Assembly: GCF_003001905.1 (NCBI RefSeq) | Contig: NZ_PVNE01000031.1 | Span: 1 to 44,828, forward strand | Source: Planifilum fimeticola | GTDB taxonomy: Bacteria; Bacillota; Bacilli; Thermoactinomycetales; DSM-44946 | DNA length: 44,828 nucleotides | Direction: 5' to 3' | Part shown: one piece after another, positions 23,683 to 31,427 of the stretch | Layout: each line of letters opens with the position of its first letter | Position numbering within the stretch: position 1 is the first letter of the stretch | Notes under the pieces: generated by a model | Database searches by the model: none | Told to the model about the DNA's origin: nothing | The model's input: only the letters and a program-made list of their open reading frames with translations | Made by a program: the position numbers and the translations under genes

Positions 23683-24627
23683 GTGAAAACAGGGTGCGAA
23701 ACGGACCCGATGATTCGGGTCAGCCGATTGGTCAAACGTTACGGGGGAAAGCCGGTGGTAAGCGGCATCAGCTTTGAGGTGGCGGAAGGAGAGGTATTCG
23801 GCCTTTTGGGGCCCAACGGAGCGGGGAAGACGACGACGATGGAAATGATCGAGGGCCTGCGCCTTCCCGACGAAGGGGAGATTTTCGTGGGCGGCATCGA
23901 CGCCATCCGCCATCGGGACCGGGTCAAGCGAATCATCGGCGTTCAGCTGCAATCGACGGCCCTGTTTGAACATCTTACCGTCCGGGAGTCTCTTCAGCTC
24001 TACGCCAGCTTTTACGGCACCGCCCAGCCCCTCGATTCGCTCATAGACTCCTTCGACCTGAGGGAAAAGGAAAGGACCCTGGTGAAGCATCTTTCCGGCG
24101 GACAGCGGCAGCGGCTGGCCATCGCCCTGGCGGTGGTGCACGATCCCAAGGTTCTCTTTCTGGACGAGCCGACCACGGGGCTGGATCCCCAGGCCCGGCG
24201 CGGCCTGTGGGAGATCATCCGGAAGCTGAAGGAGGAGGGTCGGACGATCTTTTTGTCCACCCATTACATGGAGGAGGCGGAGCAGCTCTGCGACCGGGTG
24301 GCCATCATGGACCGGGGAGAGATCATCGCTTTGGATACGCCGGCGGGATTGATCCGGGGATTGGAGTCGGAAAGCGTCGTGGAGTTTACGGCGGAGACGG
24401 AGGCGGGGGCGCCGTTTCACCGGCTCCCGGGAGTGAAGGAAGTGAGGCGGGCGGGGGATCGGCAGCGGGACGTCATCCTTTTGACGGATCGCCTTCAGGA
24501 GACGCTGAGCGGATTGATCACCTGGGCCGGTGAGCGGGGGGTGGCCCTGAAGGATCTCCGCACCCGGACGGCCACCCTGGAGGATGTGTTTCTACAGCGG
24601 ACAGGAAAGAGGTTGACGCAGGAATGA
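23683..24627 (+). CDS. ABC transporter ATP-binding protein (NatA/DrrA-like)
   Basis: A 314-residue ATPase of an ABC-2 exporter. Walker A is GPNGAGKTTTM, the signature LSGGQRQRLAIAL, Walker B VLFLDEPTTGLDP and the switch STHYMEEAE. A DrrA-type C-terminal domain of about 90 residues ends ATLEDVFLQRTGKRL. The GTG at 23683 follows AAGGAGGG. The stop overlaps the permease start by 4 nt, so the pair is translationally coupled. It is divergent from the GntR operon and appears independent of it. Substrate unknown. Confidence 0.92.
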   Translation: MKTGCETDPMIRVSRLVKRYGGKPVVSGISFEVAEGEVFGLLGPNGAGKTTTMEMIEGLRLPDEGEIFVGGIDAIRHRDRVKRIIGVQLQSTALFEHLTVRESLQLYASFYGTAQPLDSLIDSFDLREKERTLVKHLSGGQRQRLAIALAVVHDPKVLFLDEPTTGLDPQARRGLWEIIRKLKEEGRTIFLSTHYMEEAEQLCDRVAIMDRGEIIALDTPAGLIRGLESESVVEFTAETEAGAPFHRLPGVKEVRRAGDRQRDVILLTDRLQETLSGLITWAGERGVALKDLRTRTATLEDVFLQRTGKRLTQE

Positions 24628-25727
24628 AAGCATATTTCCAACTGACCAAGGCGCAACTGTTGCTGTTCGCCCGCAACCGGAACATCGTGATCTGGACGCT
24701 GTTTTTTCCCATTTTCATGATGCTCGCCCTGGGAATGCTGGTCGGAGACGGCATGGGCTTTCAGGTGAGGGTGGCGGTGGCCGACGAGGACGATTCGGCG
24801 GCGTCGCGGCAATTTGTCGGGGAACTGGGAAAAACGGAGGGAATAGATCTCATCCCCTCCTCCGACGGCGGCGGAGGGGAAATGGTCCGCAGCGGGGAGG
24901 CGGACCTGGTCGTCGTGGTGAAAAAGGGTTTTGGCCAGCGGGTCGCATCGCCGGAGGAAGGGGAAACGGCCCGGCTGATCGCCCTCTACTATGACAAGGG
25001 CAATCCGACGGTGGCGGAGGTCGGGACGGCGCTGATCCGCCAGATGGTGGACCGCCTGAACAAGCGGCTGGTCCGGTTTCAGCCGGTGATCGGGGTGGAA
25101 GAGATCAATGTCCAGAGCCGGCCGATGAGTTATACCGATTTCCTCGTCCCAGGCATTTTGTCCCTGATGATCATGAACAACAGCCTGAACGGCGTGGCCG
25201 GCACCATCGCTTCGTGGCGGGAGCGGGGAATCTTGCGCCGCATGCAGGGAACCCCCCTGTCCAGCGCCACCTTCATCGCGGGGCAAATCACCGCCCGCAT
25301 CCTCCTGAACGCGGTGCAGGCGATCGCCGTCCTCCTGGTGGCCTATTTCGCCTTTGACGTTCACGTCTACGGTTCCTGGGCGGCATTGATCTTTTTCATC
25401 CTGCTCGGAACGCTGACCTTCCTGTCGATCGGCTTCATCATCGCCAGCCTGGCCCGCAGCCCCGAGAGCGCGGGACCGATTGCCGGGTTGGTCTCCTTTC
25501 CGATGATTTTCGTCGGGGGGATCTTTTTTCCCATCCGAAATTTGCCGGACTTCCTGCAGCCGTTGGTCGAGGTGATTCCCATCGTTCACCTGACCCGCGC
25601 GCTTCGGGACATCATGAACGCGGGTGCCGGACTGGCGGATCTGTGGATGCCGACGGCGGCCTTGGCGGCCTGGCTCGCCGTCTCTTTCCTGGTGGCGGCC
25701 TGGAGTTTTCGGTGGGATGTGGAATGA
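24624..25727 (+). CDS. ABC-2 type exporter permease
   Basis: A 367-residue membrane subunit. The first membrane segment (IVIWTLFFPIFMMLALGMLV) is followed by an outside domain of about 130 residues, then five segments from YTDFLVPGILSLMIMNN to the C-terminus. The coupling helix includes WRERGILRRMQGTPLS. The start overlaps the ATPase stop (ATGA). Sixteen nucleotides separate it from acpS, so acpS may be partly co-transcribed. Confidence 0.9.
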   Translation: MKAYFQLTKAQLLLFARNRNIVIWTLFFPIFMMLALGMLVGDGMGFQVRVAVADEDDSAASRQFVGELGKTEGIDLIPSSDGGGGEMVRSGEADLVVVVKKGFGQRVASPEEGETARLIALYYDKGNPTVAEVGTALIRQMVDRLNKRLVRFQPVIGVEEINVQSRPMSYTDFLVPGILSLMIMNNSLNGVAGTIASWRERGILRRMQGTPLSSATFIAGQITARILLNAVQAIAVLLVAYFAFDVHVYGSWAALIFFILLGTLTFLSIGFIIASLARSPESAGPIAGLVSFPMIFVGGIFFPIRNLPDFLQPLVEVIPIVHLTRALRDIMNAGAGLADLWMPTAALAAWLAVSFLVAAWSFRWDVE

Positions 25728-25743
25728 CGGGGGTGAACGCGAG

Positions 25744-26115
25744 ATGATTCTCGGTATCGGCATCGATCTGGTGGAATTGGAGCGGATTCGCCGGTTCGGG
25801 GCGGAGCGGCTGGCGCGGCGCATATTGACCGAGAGGGAAAGGGCCTGCCTGCCGCGGTCGGAAGGACGGATCCTGGAATTTCTCGCCGGCCGGTTTGCGG
25901 CCAAGGAGGCGGTGTCCAAGGCGGCGGGCACGGGGATCGGCAAACTGAGCTTTCAAGACATCGAAATCCTTCCCGACGAAAGAAGCTGTCCGCAGGTCCG
26001 CCTCAGCCCGCGGGGCCGGGCCGTCCTGGGGTGGGAGGAGGAGGTGCGCCTCCATCTCTCCATCACCCATTCGGACCATTATGCGACGGCGATGGTTGTG
26101 GCGGAGAGGATCTGA
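25744..26115 (+). CDS. acpS: Holo-[acyl-carrier-protein] synthase
   Basis: Transfers 4'-phosphopantetheine from CoA to acyl carrier protein in fatty acid synthesis. The 123-residue product is the standard trimeric AcpS. GIDLVELERI holds Asp8 and RFAAKEAVSKA holds Glu55, the magnesium ligands; HLSITHSDHYATA is the C-terminal motif. ATG 25744 follows GGGGGTG; a longer in-frame start inside the permease gene is not supported. It starts the conserved acpS-nnrE/D-ydcC-alr-mazEF order, which is broken here after ydcC. Confidence 0.96.
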   Translation: MILGIGIDLVELERIRRFGAERLARRILTERERACLPRSEGRILEFLAGRFAAKEAVSKAAGTGIGKLSFQDIEILPDERSCPQVRLSPRGRAVLGWEEEVRLHLSITHSDHYATAMVVAERI

Positions 26116-26142
26116 CCGGCTGAGGGTCTGTCAACCTTGTCT

Positions 26143-26171
26143 GCATATTCAAAGGGACGGGGACATACATA
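26143..26171 (+). promoter_or_regulatory. Candidate sigma-E (sporulation) promoter
   Basis: GCATATT (26143-26149), a 14-bp spacer and CATACATA (26164-26171) match the sigma-E consensus closely: -35 KMATATT in full, and -10 CATACA. It lies 26 bp upstream of the nnrE/D start. In B. subtilis ydcC, the counterpart of the next gene, is expressed in the mother cell under sigma-E, so this promoter would serve nnrE/D and the lipoprotein together. Confidence 0.6.
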
Positions 26172-26196
26172 TATATCGCGGTTGGGAGGGACATGT

Positions 26197-27753
26197 GTGT
26201 ACTTGACAACTGCACAGGAGATGCGCGATCTGGACCGTTATGCCATCGAAACGATCGGCATTCCCGGTGTGGTGTTGATGGAAAACGCCGGGAAGGCGGT
26301 GGCCCGGTCGCTGACGGATCGACTCCCGCGTCCGGGAACCGCCCTCGTCCTCGCCGGAACCGGCAACAACGGCGGAGACGGGTTTGTGGCAGCCCGGCAT
26401 TTGGCCGCCGCCGGCTGGAAAGCGGTCGTCTGGCTGGCGGGACCGGAAGAAAAGTTGACCTCCGATGCTCGCGTCTTTTTCCAGGTGTGCCGCAATTTGG
26501 GAATTCCCGTCGTCCGGGATGCGGAGGAACGCCGCGGTGAACTCATTCGCCGGATCGAGGAGGCGGATGCCATCGTCGACGCCCTGCTGGGCACCGGCAT
26601 TCGGGGGCAGGTGCGCCCCCGGGCGTTGGAACTGATCCGCCTGGTCAACGAACACCGCCGGGGCGCCGTTGTCGCCGTCGATGTGCCCAGCGGCGCCGAC
26701 ACGGACACGGGGGCCCTGTTGCCGGAGGCGATCCGCGCCGACTGGACGGTGACCTTTGCCTATCCCAAGTGGTGCCACTATCTCCTGCCGGCCGCCGACC
26801 ACTGCGGCGAAGTGATCGTGGCCGACATCGGCATCCCCCGGTCGGCGGCGGAACACCGTCCCCCCGCAGCCCGCGTCAACGACCCGTCTTGGTGGAGAGA
26901 GTGGCTGCTTCCCCGCTCCCGCTGGTCCCACAAGGGGACGTACGGACATCTGCTGGTCGTCGGCGGATCGCGGGGGATGCTCGGCGCCGCCGTCCTCGCG
27001 GGGCTGGCGGGACTACGCATCGGTGCGGGGCTTTCGACGGTGGCCGTCCCCGCCGCCCAGGAACCGATCCTCGCCGCCAAGGTGACGGATGCGCTGGTCT
27101 GGGGATGGCCGGATGACGGAGAGGGGCGGTTCGCCGAAGACAGCGTCCGGATATTGCCGGAACGAATCGACCGGTTCACCGCCGCCGCCGTGGGGCCAGG
27201 GCTGGGACGGTTTCCCGGCGAAGGGGCTTGGCTTCGGGAATTGCTCGAAACCCTTCCGTTTCCGGTGGTGTTGGACGCCGACGGGTTGAATATCCTGGCG
27301 GAGCATCCCGATGCGCTTCGCGCCCGGAGAGGGGAGACGATCCTGACGCCCCATCCCGGGGAAATGGCCCGTCTGGCGGGGACCACTGCGGCCGGAGTGG
27401 AATCGTCCCGTCACACCCTTGCCCGCGAGTGGGCGGAGAAGACGGGGAGCGTGGTGGTGTTGAAGGGAACCCACACCATCATCGCCTTTCCCGACGGAAC
27501 CCAGATGGTGAATCCGACGGGCACTCCGGCCATGGCCAAAGCGGGATCCGGCGATGTCCTGAGCGGGGTGATCGGCGGTTTGCTCGCTCGGGGAATCCCC
27601 GCGTCCGTTGCGGCTGCGATGGGGGTTTACTTGCACGGCCTCGCCGGCGAGCTCGCCGTCCGCACGTCCGAGCACAGCCTTCTCGCCTCCGAGATCCTGT
27701 CACAACTGGGTGCCGCTCTTTCCCGGCTCGCGTCCGATCGCGCCCGTGCCTAA
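26197..27753 (+). CDS. nnrD: Bifunctional NAD(P)HX epimerase/dehydratase
   Basis: Repairs damaged, hydrated NADH and NADPH. The N-terminal half (about residues 1-215) is the epimerase NnrE, with GTGNNGGDGFVAARHL, DALLGTG and VAVDVPSG. The C-terminal half is the ADP-dependent dehydratase NnrD, with GAGLSTVAVP, AVGPGLG, VLDADGLN, TPHPGEM and the nucleotide loop AMAKAGSGDVLSG. I chose GTG 26197 because GGGAGGG is six bases upstream and the protein then starts at the conserved MYLTTAQEMRDLD; a longer frame from 26137 lacks a site and would overlap the sigma-E-like promoter. The length, 518 residues, is usual for the fusion. Confidence 0.93.
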   Translation: MYLTTAQEMRDLDRYAIETIGIPGVVLMENAGKAVARSLTDRLPRPGTALVLAGTGNNGGDGFVAARHLAAAGWKAVVWLAGPEEKLTSDARVFFQVCRNLGIPVVRDAEERRGELIRRIEEADAIVDALLGTGIRGQVRPRALELIRLVNEHRRGAVVAVDVPSGADTDTGALLPEAIRADWTVTFAYPKWCHYLLPAADHCGEVIVADIGIPRSAAEHRPPAARVNDPSWWREWLLPRSRWSHKGTYGHLLVVGGSRGMLGAAVLAGLAGLRIGAGLSTVAVPAAQEPILAAKVTDALVWGWPDDGEGRFAEDSVRILPERIDRFTAAAVGPGLGRFPGEGAWLRELLETLPFPVVLDADGLNILAEHPDALRARRGETILTPHPGEMARLAGTTAAGVESSRHTLAREWAEKTGSVVVLKGTHTIIAFPDGTQMVNPTGTPAMAKAGSGDVLSGVIGGLLARGIPASVAAAMGVYLHGLAGELAVRTSEHSLLASEILSQLGAALSRLASDRARA

Positions 27754-27793
27754 CCGACACATTTCCCGGGAAATCGACGAAGGGGCTGATCAA

Positions 27794-28831
27794 ATGCGTC
27801 GGAAAGCGTGGGCGATCGTGACTCTGGTGATCGTCTTGACTCTTCTGGCGGGATGTGGTCCCAAAAGCGCCGAAGAAGTGGTGAACGACTTGTCCGAGCG
27901 CTCCGAGGACCTGAAAAGTTACCGCAGTCAGGCCAAGATGACGATTCAGACCGGCAGCAAGCCGCAGGTGTACGATGTGGAGGTTTGGTACAAACAACCG
28001 CACTATTACCGGGTCAGCTTGAAAAACGTGAACAAGGACATCACCCAAATCCTCCTTCGCAATGATGACGGCGTATACGTACTGACCCCCCATCTGAACA
28101 AGAGCTTTCGCTTCCACAGCGACTGGCCGGAATCCAGCGGGCAGGTATATCTGTACCAGACGATCCTGAACAGCATCATCGACGATTCCTCCCGCGTGTT
28201 CACCGCCGGCAAGGAAGATTACCGGTTCGAGGTGGCGGCGAAGTTTGAACAGAATCAGTCGTTGGTGAAGCAGCGGATTTGGTTGGATCGCAAACTGAAT
28301 CCCAAGAAGGTGGAAGTGCTGGATTCGGACGATCAGGTGAAGGTGCTCGTGGAATTCAACCGGTTTGAGCCCGATGCCAGCTTTGACAAGGACGCCTTTG
28401 ACATGGAGCGGAACATGACCGGTTACGGTGATCCGACGATCGTTCCCTCCTCGGGCCGGGAAGAGGAATCGGCGGAGAAGGAAGAGAAGAAGGAGTTCAG
28501 CGTTCTGACCCCCGGATGGATTCCGGAGGGAAGCCGCTTGGTCGATCAGCAGACCGTGAACAGCCCGGAGGGCAAAGTGGTGATCATGCGCTACCAGGGC
28601 GAATCCTCCTTCACCCTGAGCCAGAAGAAACCGGAGGCGGTGCAGGCCAGCCTTCCGCTGTACGGGCGACCGATCGATCTCGGCTTCACCCAGGGCATCC
28701 TTTTGGAAACGGATGAAAACAAACGGCTTTCCTGGACCTATGAGGGAACCGATTTCGAGTTGGTGGGCAACCTGCCCGTGGATGTCATGACCCGGATCGC
28801 CCGCTCCATCGAAGAACAACCCGCCAAATGA
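27794..28831 (+). CDS. ydcC: YdcC-like sporulation lipoprotein (LolA-like fold)
   Basis: A 345-residue lipoprotein. The signal peptide ends in lipobox LLAGC with Cys21. The mature part starts with a LolA/LppX-like beta sheet (EVWYKQPHYYRVSLKN, DDGVYVLTPHLNKSF), a Glu/Lys-rich linker near residue 220 (EEESAEKEEKKE) and a DUF4367-type C-terminal domain (TPGWIPEGSRLVD, MRYQGESSFTLSQ). YdcC of B. subtilis sits between acpS and alr and is a sporulation protein. The ATG at 27794 follows AAGGGG. It probably shares the sigma-E-like promoter upstream of nnrD and ends at a strong terminator. Confidence 0.85.
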   Translation: MRRKAWAIVTLVIVLTLLAGCGPKSAEEVVNDLSERSEDLKSYRSQAKMTIQTGSKPQVYDVEVWYKQPHYYRVSLKNVNKDITQILLRNDDGVYVLTPHLNKSFRFHSDWPESSGQVYLYQTILNSIIDDSSRVFTAGKEDYRFEVAAKFEQNQSLVKQRIWLDRKLNPKKVEVLDSDDQVKVLVEFNRFEPDASFDKDAFDMERNMTGYGDPTIVPSSGREEESAEKEEKKEFSVLTPGWIPEGSRLVDQQTVNSPEGKVVIMRYQGESSFTLSQKKPEAVQASLPLYGRPIDLGFTQGILLETDENKRLSWTYEGTDFELVGNLPVDVMTRIARSIEEQPAK

Positions 28832-28870
28832 GGGAAGCGGTCCCCTGTGGAGTCAACCCTTTTTCAAGAG

Positions 28871-28896
28871 AGGACAGAGAGATCTGTCCTTTTTTG
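28871..28896 (+). terminator. Terminator after ydcC-like gene
   Basis: A perfect 8-bp stem AGGACAGA / TCTGTCCT with a GAGA loop is followed by TTTTTTGC. Confidence 0.85.
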
Positions 28897-28957
28897 CTTT
28901 TTTGGACAGCTCGAACAGTTCTCTCGGGCGCCTTTTCGGGAAATCGAGTCCCCCTTA

Positions 28958-28986
28958 TGGACTTTCTCTGAAAGAAAGGTTAAAAT
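28958..28986 (+). promoter_or_regulatory. Candidate promoter of the first globin gene
   Basis: TGGACT (28958-28963), a 17-bp spacer and TAAAAT (28981-28986). The dyad CTTTC-TCT-GAAAG (28962-28974) starts at the end of the -35 and covers most of the spacer, so it could be an operator. The transcript would have a leader of about 65 nt. Confidence 0.4.
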
Positions 28987-29056
28987 GCTATTACGAAATG
29001 GTTATTTGTGTGTTTGAAAAATAATGTAAATCGCTGAAAAATTAGGGGGAAGCGGT

Positions 29057-29419
29057 GTGGCGGAAACGAGCCTTTATTACAAGCTGGGCGGCCAGAAGGC
29101 GATCAAAGCCGTCGTGGAGGAGTTTTACCGCCGGATGTTGGAGGACGAGCTGGTGAACGAGCTTTTCAAAGGGATCGACATGAACCGACTCAAGGCTCAC
29201 CAAACGGCCTTCCTTTCCTATGCCCTCGGCGGACCCGTCGAATACGACGGAAGGACCCTGCGGGAGGGGCACAAGGGGCTGAACATCACCTCCGAGCAGT
29301 ATGAGCGGATGATCCGAATCATGAACGACACGCTGAAGACCTTCAACGTCTCTACCGACGACCGGATCAAGATCGAGTCCTTCCTCCGTTCGGTCAAACC
29401 TTTTGTCGTAGGGCATTAA
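29057..29419 (+). CDS. Truncated haemoglobin, group I (first copy)
   Basis: A 120-residue truncated globin binding heme. Residues of the group I pocket are visible: Tyr24 at B10 (EEFYRRM), Gln49 at E7 (HQTAFL), the GGP turn and the proximal His72 (REGHKGL). Truncated globins handle oxygen or nitric oxide. Start GTG 29057 follows TAGGGGGA. A paralogue lies 236 bp downstream with its own promoter. The two differ over much of their length, so the duplication is old or the copies were acquired separately. Confidence 0.88.
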   Translation: MAETSLYYKLGGQKAIKAVVEEFYRRMLEDELVNELFKGIDMNRLKAHQTAFLSYALGGPVEYDGRTLREGHKGLNITSEQYERMIRIMNDTLKTFNVSTDDRIKIESFLRSVKPFVVGH

Positions 29420-29457
29420 ACTCCGGTTTTTTGGTTGAAAGTCGAGCGGAAAATATG

Positions 29458-29531
29458 GACTATTCTTAGTCTATTGAATGAGCAGTCAATTGCGGATAAA
29501 ATAGAGAATGGGAATTATCAACTCATAATTC
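29458..29531 (+). promoter_or_regulatory. Promoter and flanking dyads of the second globin gene
   Basis: TTGAAT (29474-29479), a 17-bp spacer and TAAAAT (29497-29502) form a convincing promoter. Dyad GACTA-TTCT-TAGTC (29458-29471) lies just upstream of the -35. Dyad GAATTAT-N6-ATAATTC (29512-29531) lies just after the expected start of transcription. Such a bracketing pair suggests regulation by a dimeric factor; identity unknown. The leader to the gene is about 145 nt. Confidence 0.55.
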
Positions 29532-29655
29532 TAACATCGTAGCAGTTGTTCCGTTACAACACATTCAGGTTTAACCCTTTCTACATATCTCCGTGTTTCG
29601 CGAGAGGCTTGATGGATAGCCCTTGCAATAAAGCAAACGACGAGGAGGAACCGTC

Positions 29656-30027
29656 ATGCAGGAAAGCGCGCAAACCACCCTTTACGAGCAGCTGGGGGGC
29701 CAAGAAGCGATCAATGCGGTCGTCGAGGAGTTTTACGCCCGGGTGTTGGCGGATGAAAAGGTGAGGGATCTGTTCAAGAACACGGATATGGAAAAGCAGA
29801 AACGTCATCAGGCCGCCTTCATCGCCTACGCCACCGGCGGACCCAACCGCTATCAGGGGCGCACCATCAAAAAGGCCCACGAGGGATTGGGCATCACGGA
29901 GGAGCAGTTTATGGCGGTTGCCACACACCTGTCCGACTCGCTGAAGCACTTCAATGTCCCGCAGCATTTGATCGATCAGGTGATCGAACTTTTCGCCTCC
30001 CTGAAGGGCGATGTCGTCGAACAATAA
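29656..30027 (+). CDS. Truncated haemoglobin, group I (second copy)
   Basis: A 123-residue truncated globin related to the copy at 29057. Heme pocket residues are Tyr27 (EEFYARV), Gln52 (HQAAFI), the GGP turn and proximal His75 (KKAHEGLGI). ATG 29656 follows GAGGAGG. Separate promoters and different upstream dyads suggest that the two globins respond to different signals, for example oxygen and nitric oxide; this is inference. A strong terminator follows. Confidence 0.88.
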   Translation: MQESAQTTLYEQLGGQEAINAVVEEFYARVLADEKVRDLFKNTDMEKQKRHQAAFIAYATGGPNRYQGRTIKKAHEGLGITEEQFMAVATHLSDSLKHFNVPQHLIDQVIELFASLKGDVVEQ

Positions 30028-30051
30028 AAGAGATGGACAAGCCTTGATGTC

Positions 30052-30094
30052 GGAGGGGGCCGCCCGCTTGGCGGCCCCCTCCATTTGTTTTTTC
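30052..30094 (+). terminator. Terminator after second globin
   Basis: GGAGGGGGCCGCC (30052-30064) and GGCGGCCCCCTCC (30070-30082) form a perfect 13-bp stem followed by ATTTGTTTTTTC. Confidence 0.85.
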
Positions 30095-30127
30095 GGTCAA
30101 AGGGCGCAGACCCGCCGTCCGGGCGGG

Positions 30128-30892
30128 TCACAGCCGGATGCCGAAATGTTCCGCAAGAAGGCGGGACCACTCTTCCTCCGAAGCGACGGGATGCGTCCTC
30201 TGCTCTCCGTTTTCGGTCACCTTCAGTGCGGTATCGGTCAAGGTGAGCCGACCGGAGCGCGTGGCCAGGGAGCAGAGCCGGTTCCGGGTAAAGTGGGAAT
30301 CCGGCGAGGTTTGATGGTATCTGCACATGTCCAGAAATTCCTCTATGCTGCGGGGAACAAGGGTGAACCGATAGGCGTCGGACCAGTTTTCGCCGCTTTG
30401 CCGCTGCATCGCGTACTCGCCGCTTTCCAGGCGCCTCACCCGGTACACGCCGCCGATGTCTTCCCGAACTTCTCCGCTTATGGGCAACGGGCGGCGGAAG
30501 GCGTTTCCGAACCCCACATCCACCAGGTAGGGCTCATCCAGGGTGACGATCAGGGCGAGGTGGTCGAATTCGGGGCTGAAACCGCCCTGATCGGTTCGCA
30601 CCCTCGCCGAGATGAGGATGGAATCATACCCAAGCGACTGCAGTAGCCAGTGAAACAGGTGGTTCAGCTCATAGCAGAATCCTCCCCGCTTTTGCCGCAC
30701 GATCTTCTCAAAAAGGGAGGGGATATCGAGGCGAATCGGCCGTCCCAGATGAATGTTCAAATTTTCGAAGGGCACCCTGAGCAGGTGGCGTTCGTGCAAC
30801 CGCTCGAGGAAGGAAAGGGTGGGTTTCGGCGGGGCGGTGAGATCGAGGAGATCAAGATATGCCTGTACGTCCGGGTTGACATTCGCTCGCAT
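30128..30892 (-). CDS. Arylamine N-acetyltransferase
   Basis: Transfers acetyl from acetyl-CoA to arylamines or related acceptors. The catalytic triad is Cys73 (KRGGFCYELN), His111 (EFDHLALIV) and Asp125 (YLVDVGFGN). The 254-residue length is standard for bacterial NAT. ATG 30892 follows AGGAGG. It is convergent with the globins and divergent from the XRE-deformylase pair. Physiological substrate unknown; detoxification or secondary metabolism are both possible. Confidence 0.92.
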   Translation of the reverse strand: MRANVNPDVQAYLDLLDLTAPPKPTLSFLERLHERHLLRVPFENLNIHLGRPIRLDIPSLFEKIVRQKRGGFCYELNHLFHWLLQSLGYDSILISARVRTDQGGFSPEFDHLALIVTLDEPYLVDVGFGNAFRRPLPISGEVREDIGGVYRVRRLESGEYAMQRQSGENWSDAYRFTLVPRSIEEFLDMCRYHQTSPDSHFTRNRLCSLATRSGRLTLTDTALKVTENGEQRTHPVASEEEWSRLLAEHFGIRL

Positions 30893-30935
30893 CGGCGGCC
30901 TCCTGTCATTTATTAATATAGTAAATAATAATGTT

Positions 30936-30951
30936 GTATAACCGATTATAC
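30936..30951 (-). promoter_or_regulatory. Palindrome upstream of the N-acetyltransferase
   Basis: GTATAA-CCGA-TTATAC is a perfect dyad in an AT-rich block 44-59 bp upstream of the start. TATAAT-like -10 strings occur in it on the minus strand, but no convincing -35 is visible. The remaining sequence to 31157 holds only an imperfect hairpin (GCGGGC...GCCCGC with inner CGCAT/ATGCG) near 31116-31150. Confidence 0.4.
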
Positions 30952-31157
30952 CATACCCCGCCGCCGCAGGAGCGAAACCCTTTCTTATTTCGAACCGCGG
31001 AGAGACATCCGGTGCATTTCATCGGGGGAGTTTCCTGAGGTGGGATTTACATCCTCAACGAAGGGGGAGGGACGGAGTTCTGCTGTCGGAGGAGACGGTG
31101 GGGTTTTCCCGGGAACGCGGGCCGCATGCTCGATGCGGGAAAGCCCGCCGCCTAAAA

Positions 31158-31211
31158 ATGTCCAAAGTTATTGACATCCCCGTGCATGCTTGTTAATAAT
31201 GGACATATCCA
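31158..31211 (+). promoter_or_regulatory. XRE-deformylase promoter and flanking operators
   Basis: A near-consensus promoter: TTGACA (31171-31176), a 17-bp spacer and TAATAA (31194-31199). It is bracketed by ATGTCCA (31158-31164) and its reverse complement TGGACAT (31200-31206); the latter is part of TGGA-CATA-TCCA (31200-31211). This fits repression or autoregulation by the XRE protein encoded next. Confidence 0.65.
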
Positions 31212-31235
31212 GTCCTTTTGACGCAGGTGGTGCCG

Positions 31236-31427
31236 TTGAAAAACAAGATCAAAGAAATACGAAAAAAGCTGGGGCTGACGCAAGAGCAGCTCGCCAAGGC
31301 GTGCGGAGTTGCCAGACAGACCATCAATTGCATCGAAAATGACAAATATGACCCTACGCTGGGATTGGCGTTTAAATTGTCCAGAGTATTAAAAGTGAAG
31401 GTGGATGAGTTGTTTGTCTATGAGTAA
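31236..31427 (+). CDS. Small XRE-family transcriptional regulator
   Basis: A 63-residue protein that is a single helix-turn-helix (KIKEIRKKLGLTQEQLAKAC, VARQTINCIENDKYDPTLG, VKVDELF), similar to YgzD/YozG-type regulators. Start TTG 31236 follows AGGTGG; earlier in-frame GTG and TTG codons lie too close to the expected transcription start. Its stop overlaps the start of a peptide deformylase gene by 8 nt, so the two are translationally coupled. Base composition is AT-richer than neighbours, which suggests transfer. Confidence 0.8.
   Translation: MKNKIKEIRKKLGLTQEQLAKACGVARQTINCIENDKYDPTLGLAFKLSRVLKVKVDELFVYE

Noticed and set aside
24495-25943. 482-codon minus-strand frame opposite the ABC permease and acpS
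   Set aside because: Antisense shadow with low-complexity composition; the plus strand holds clear genes.
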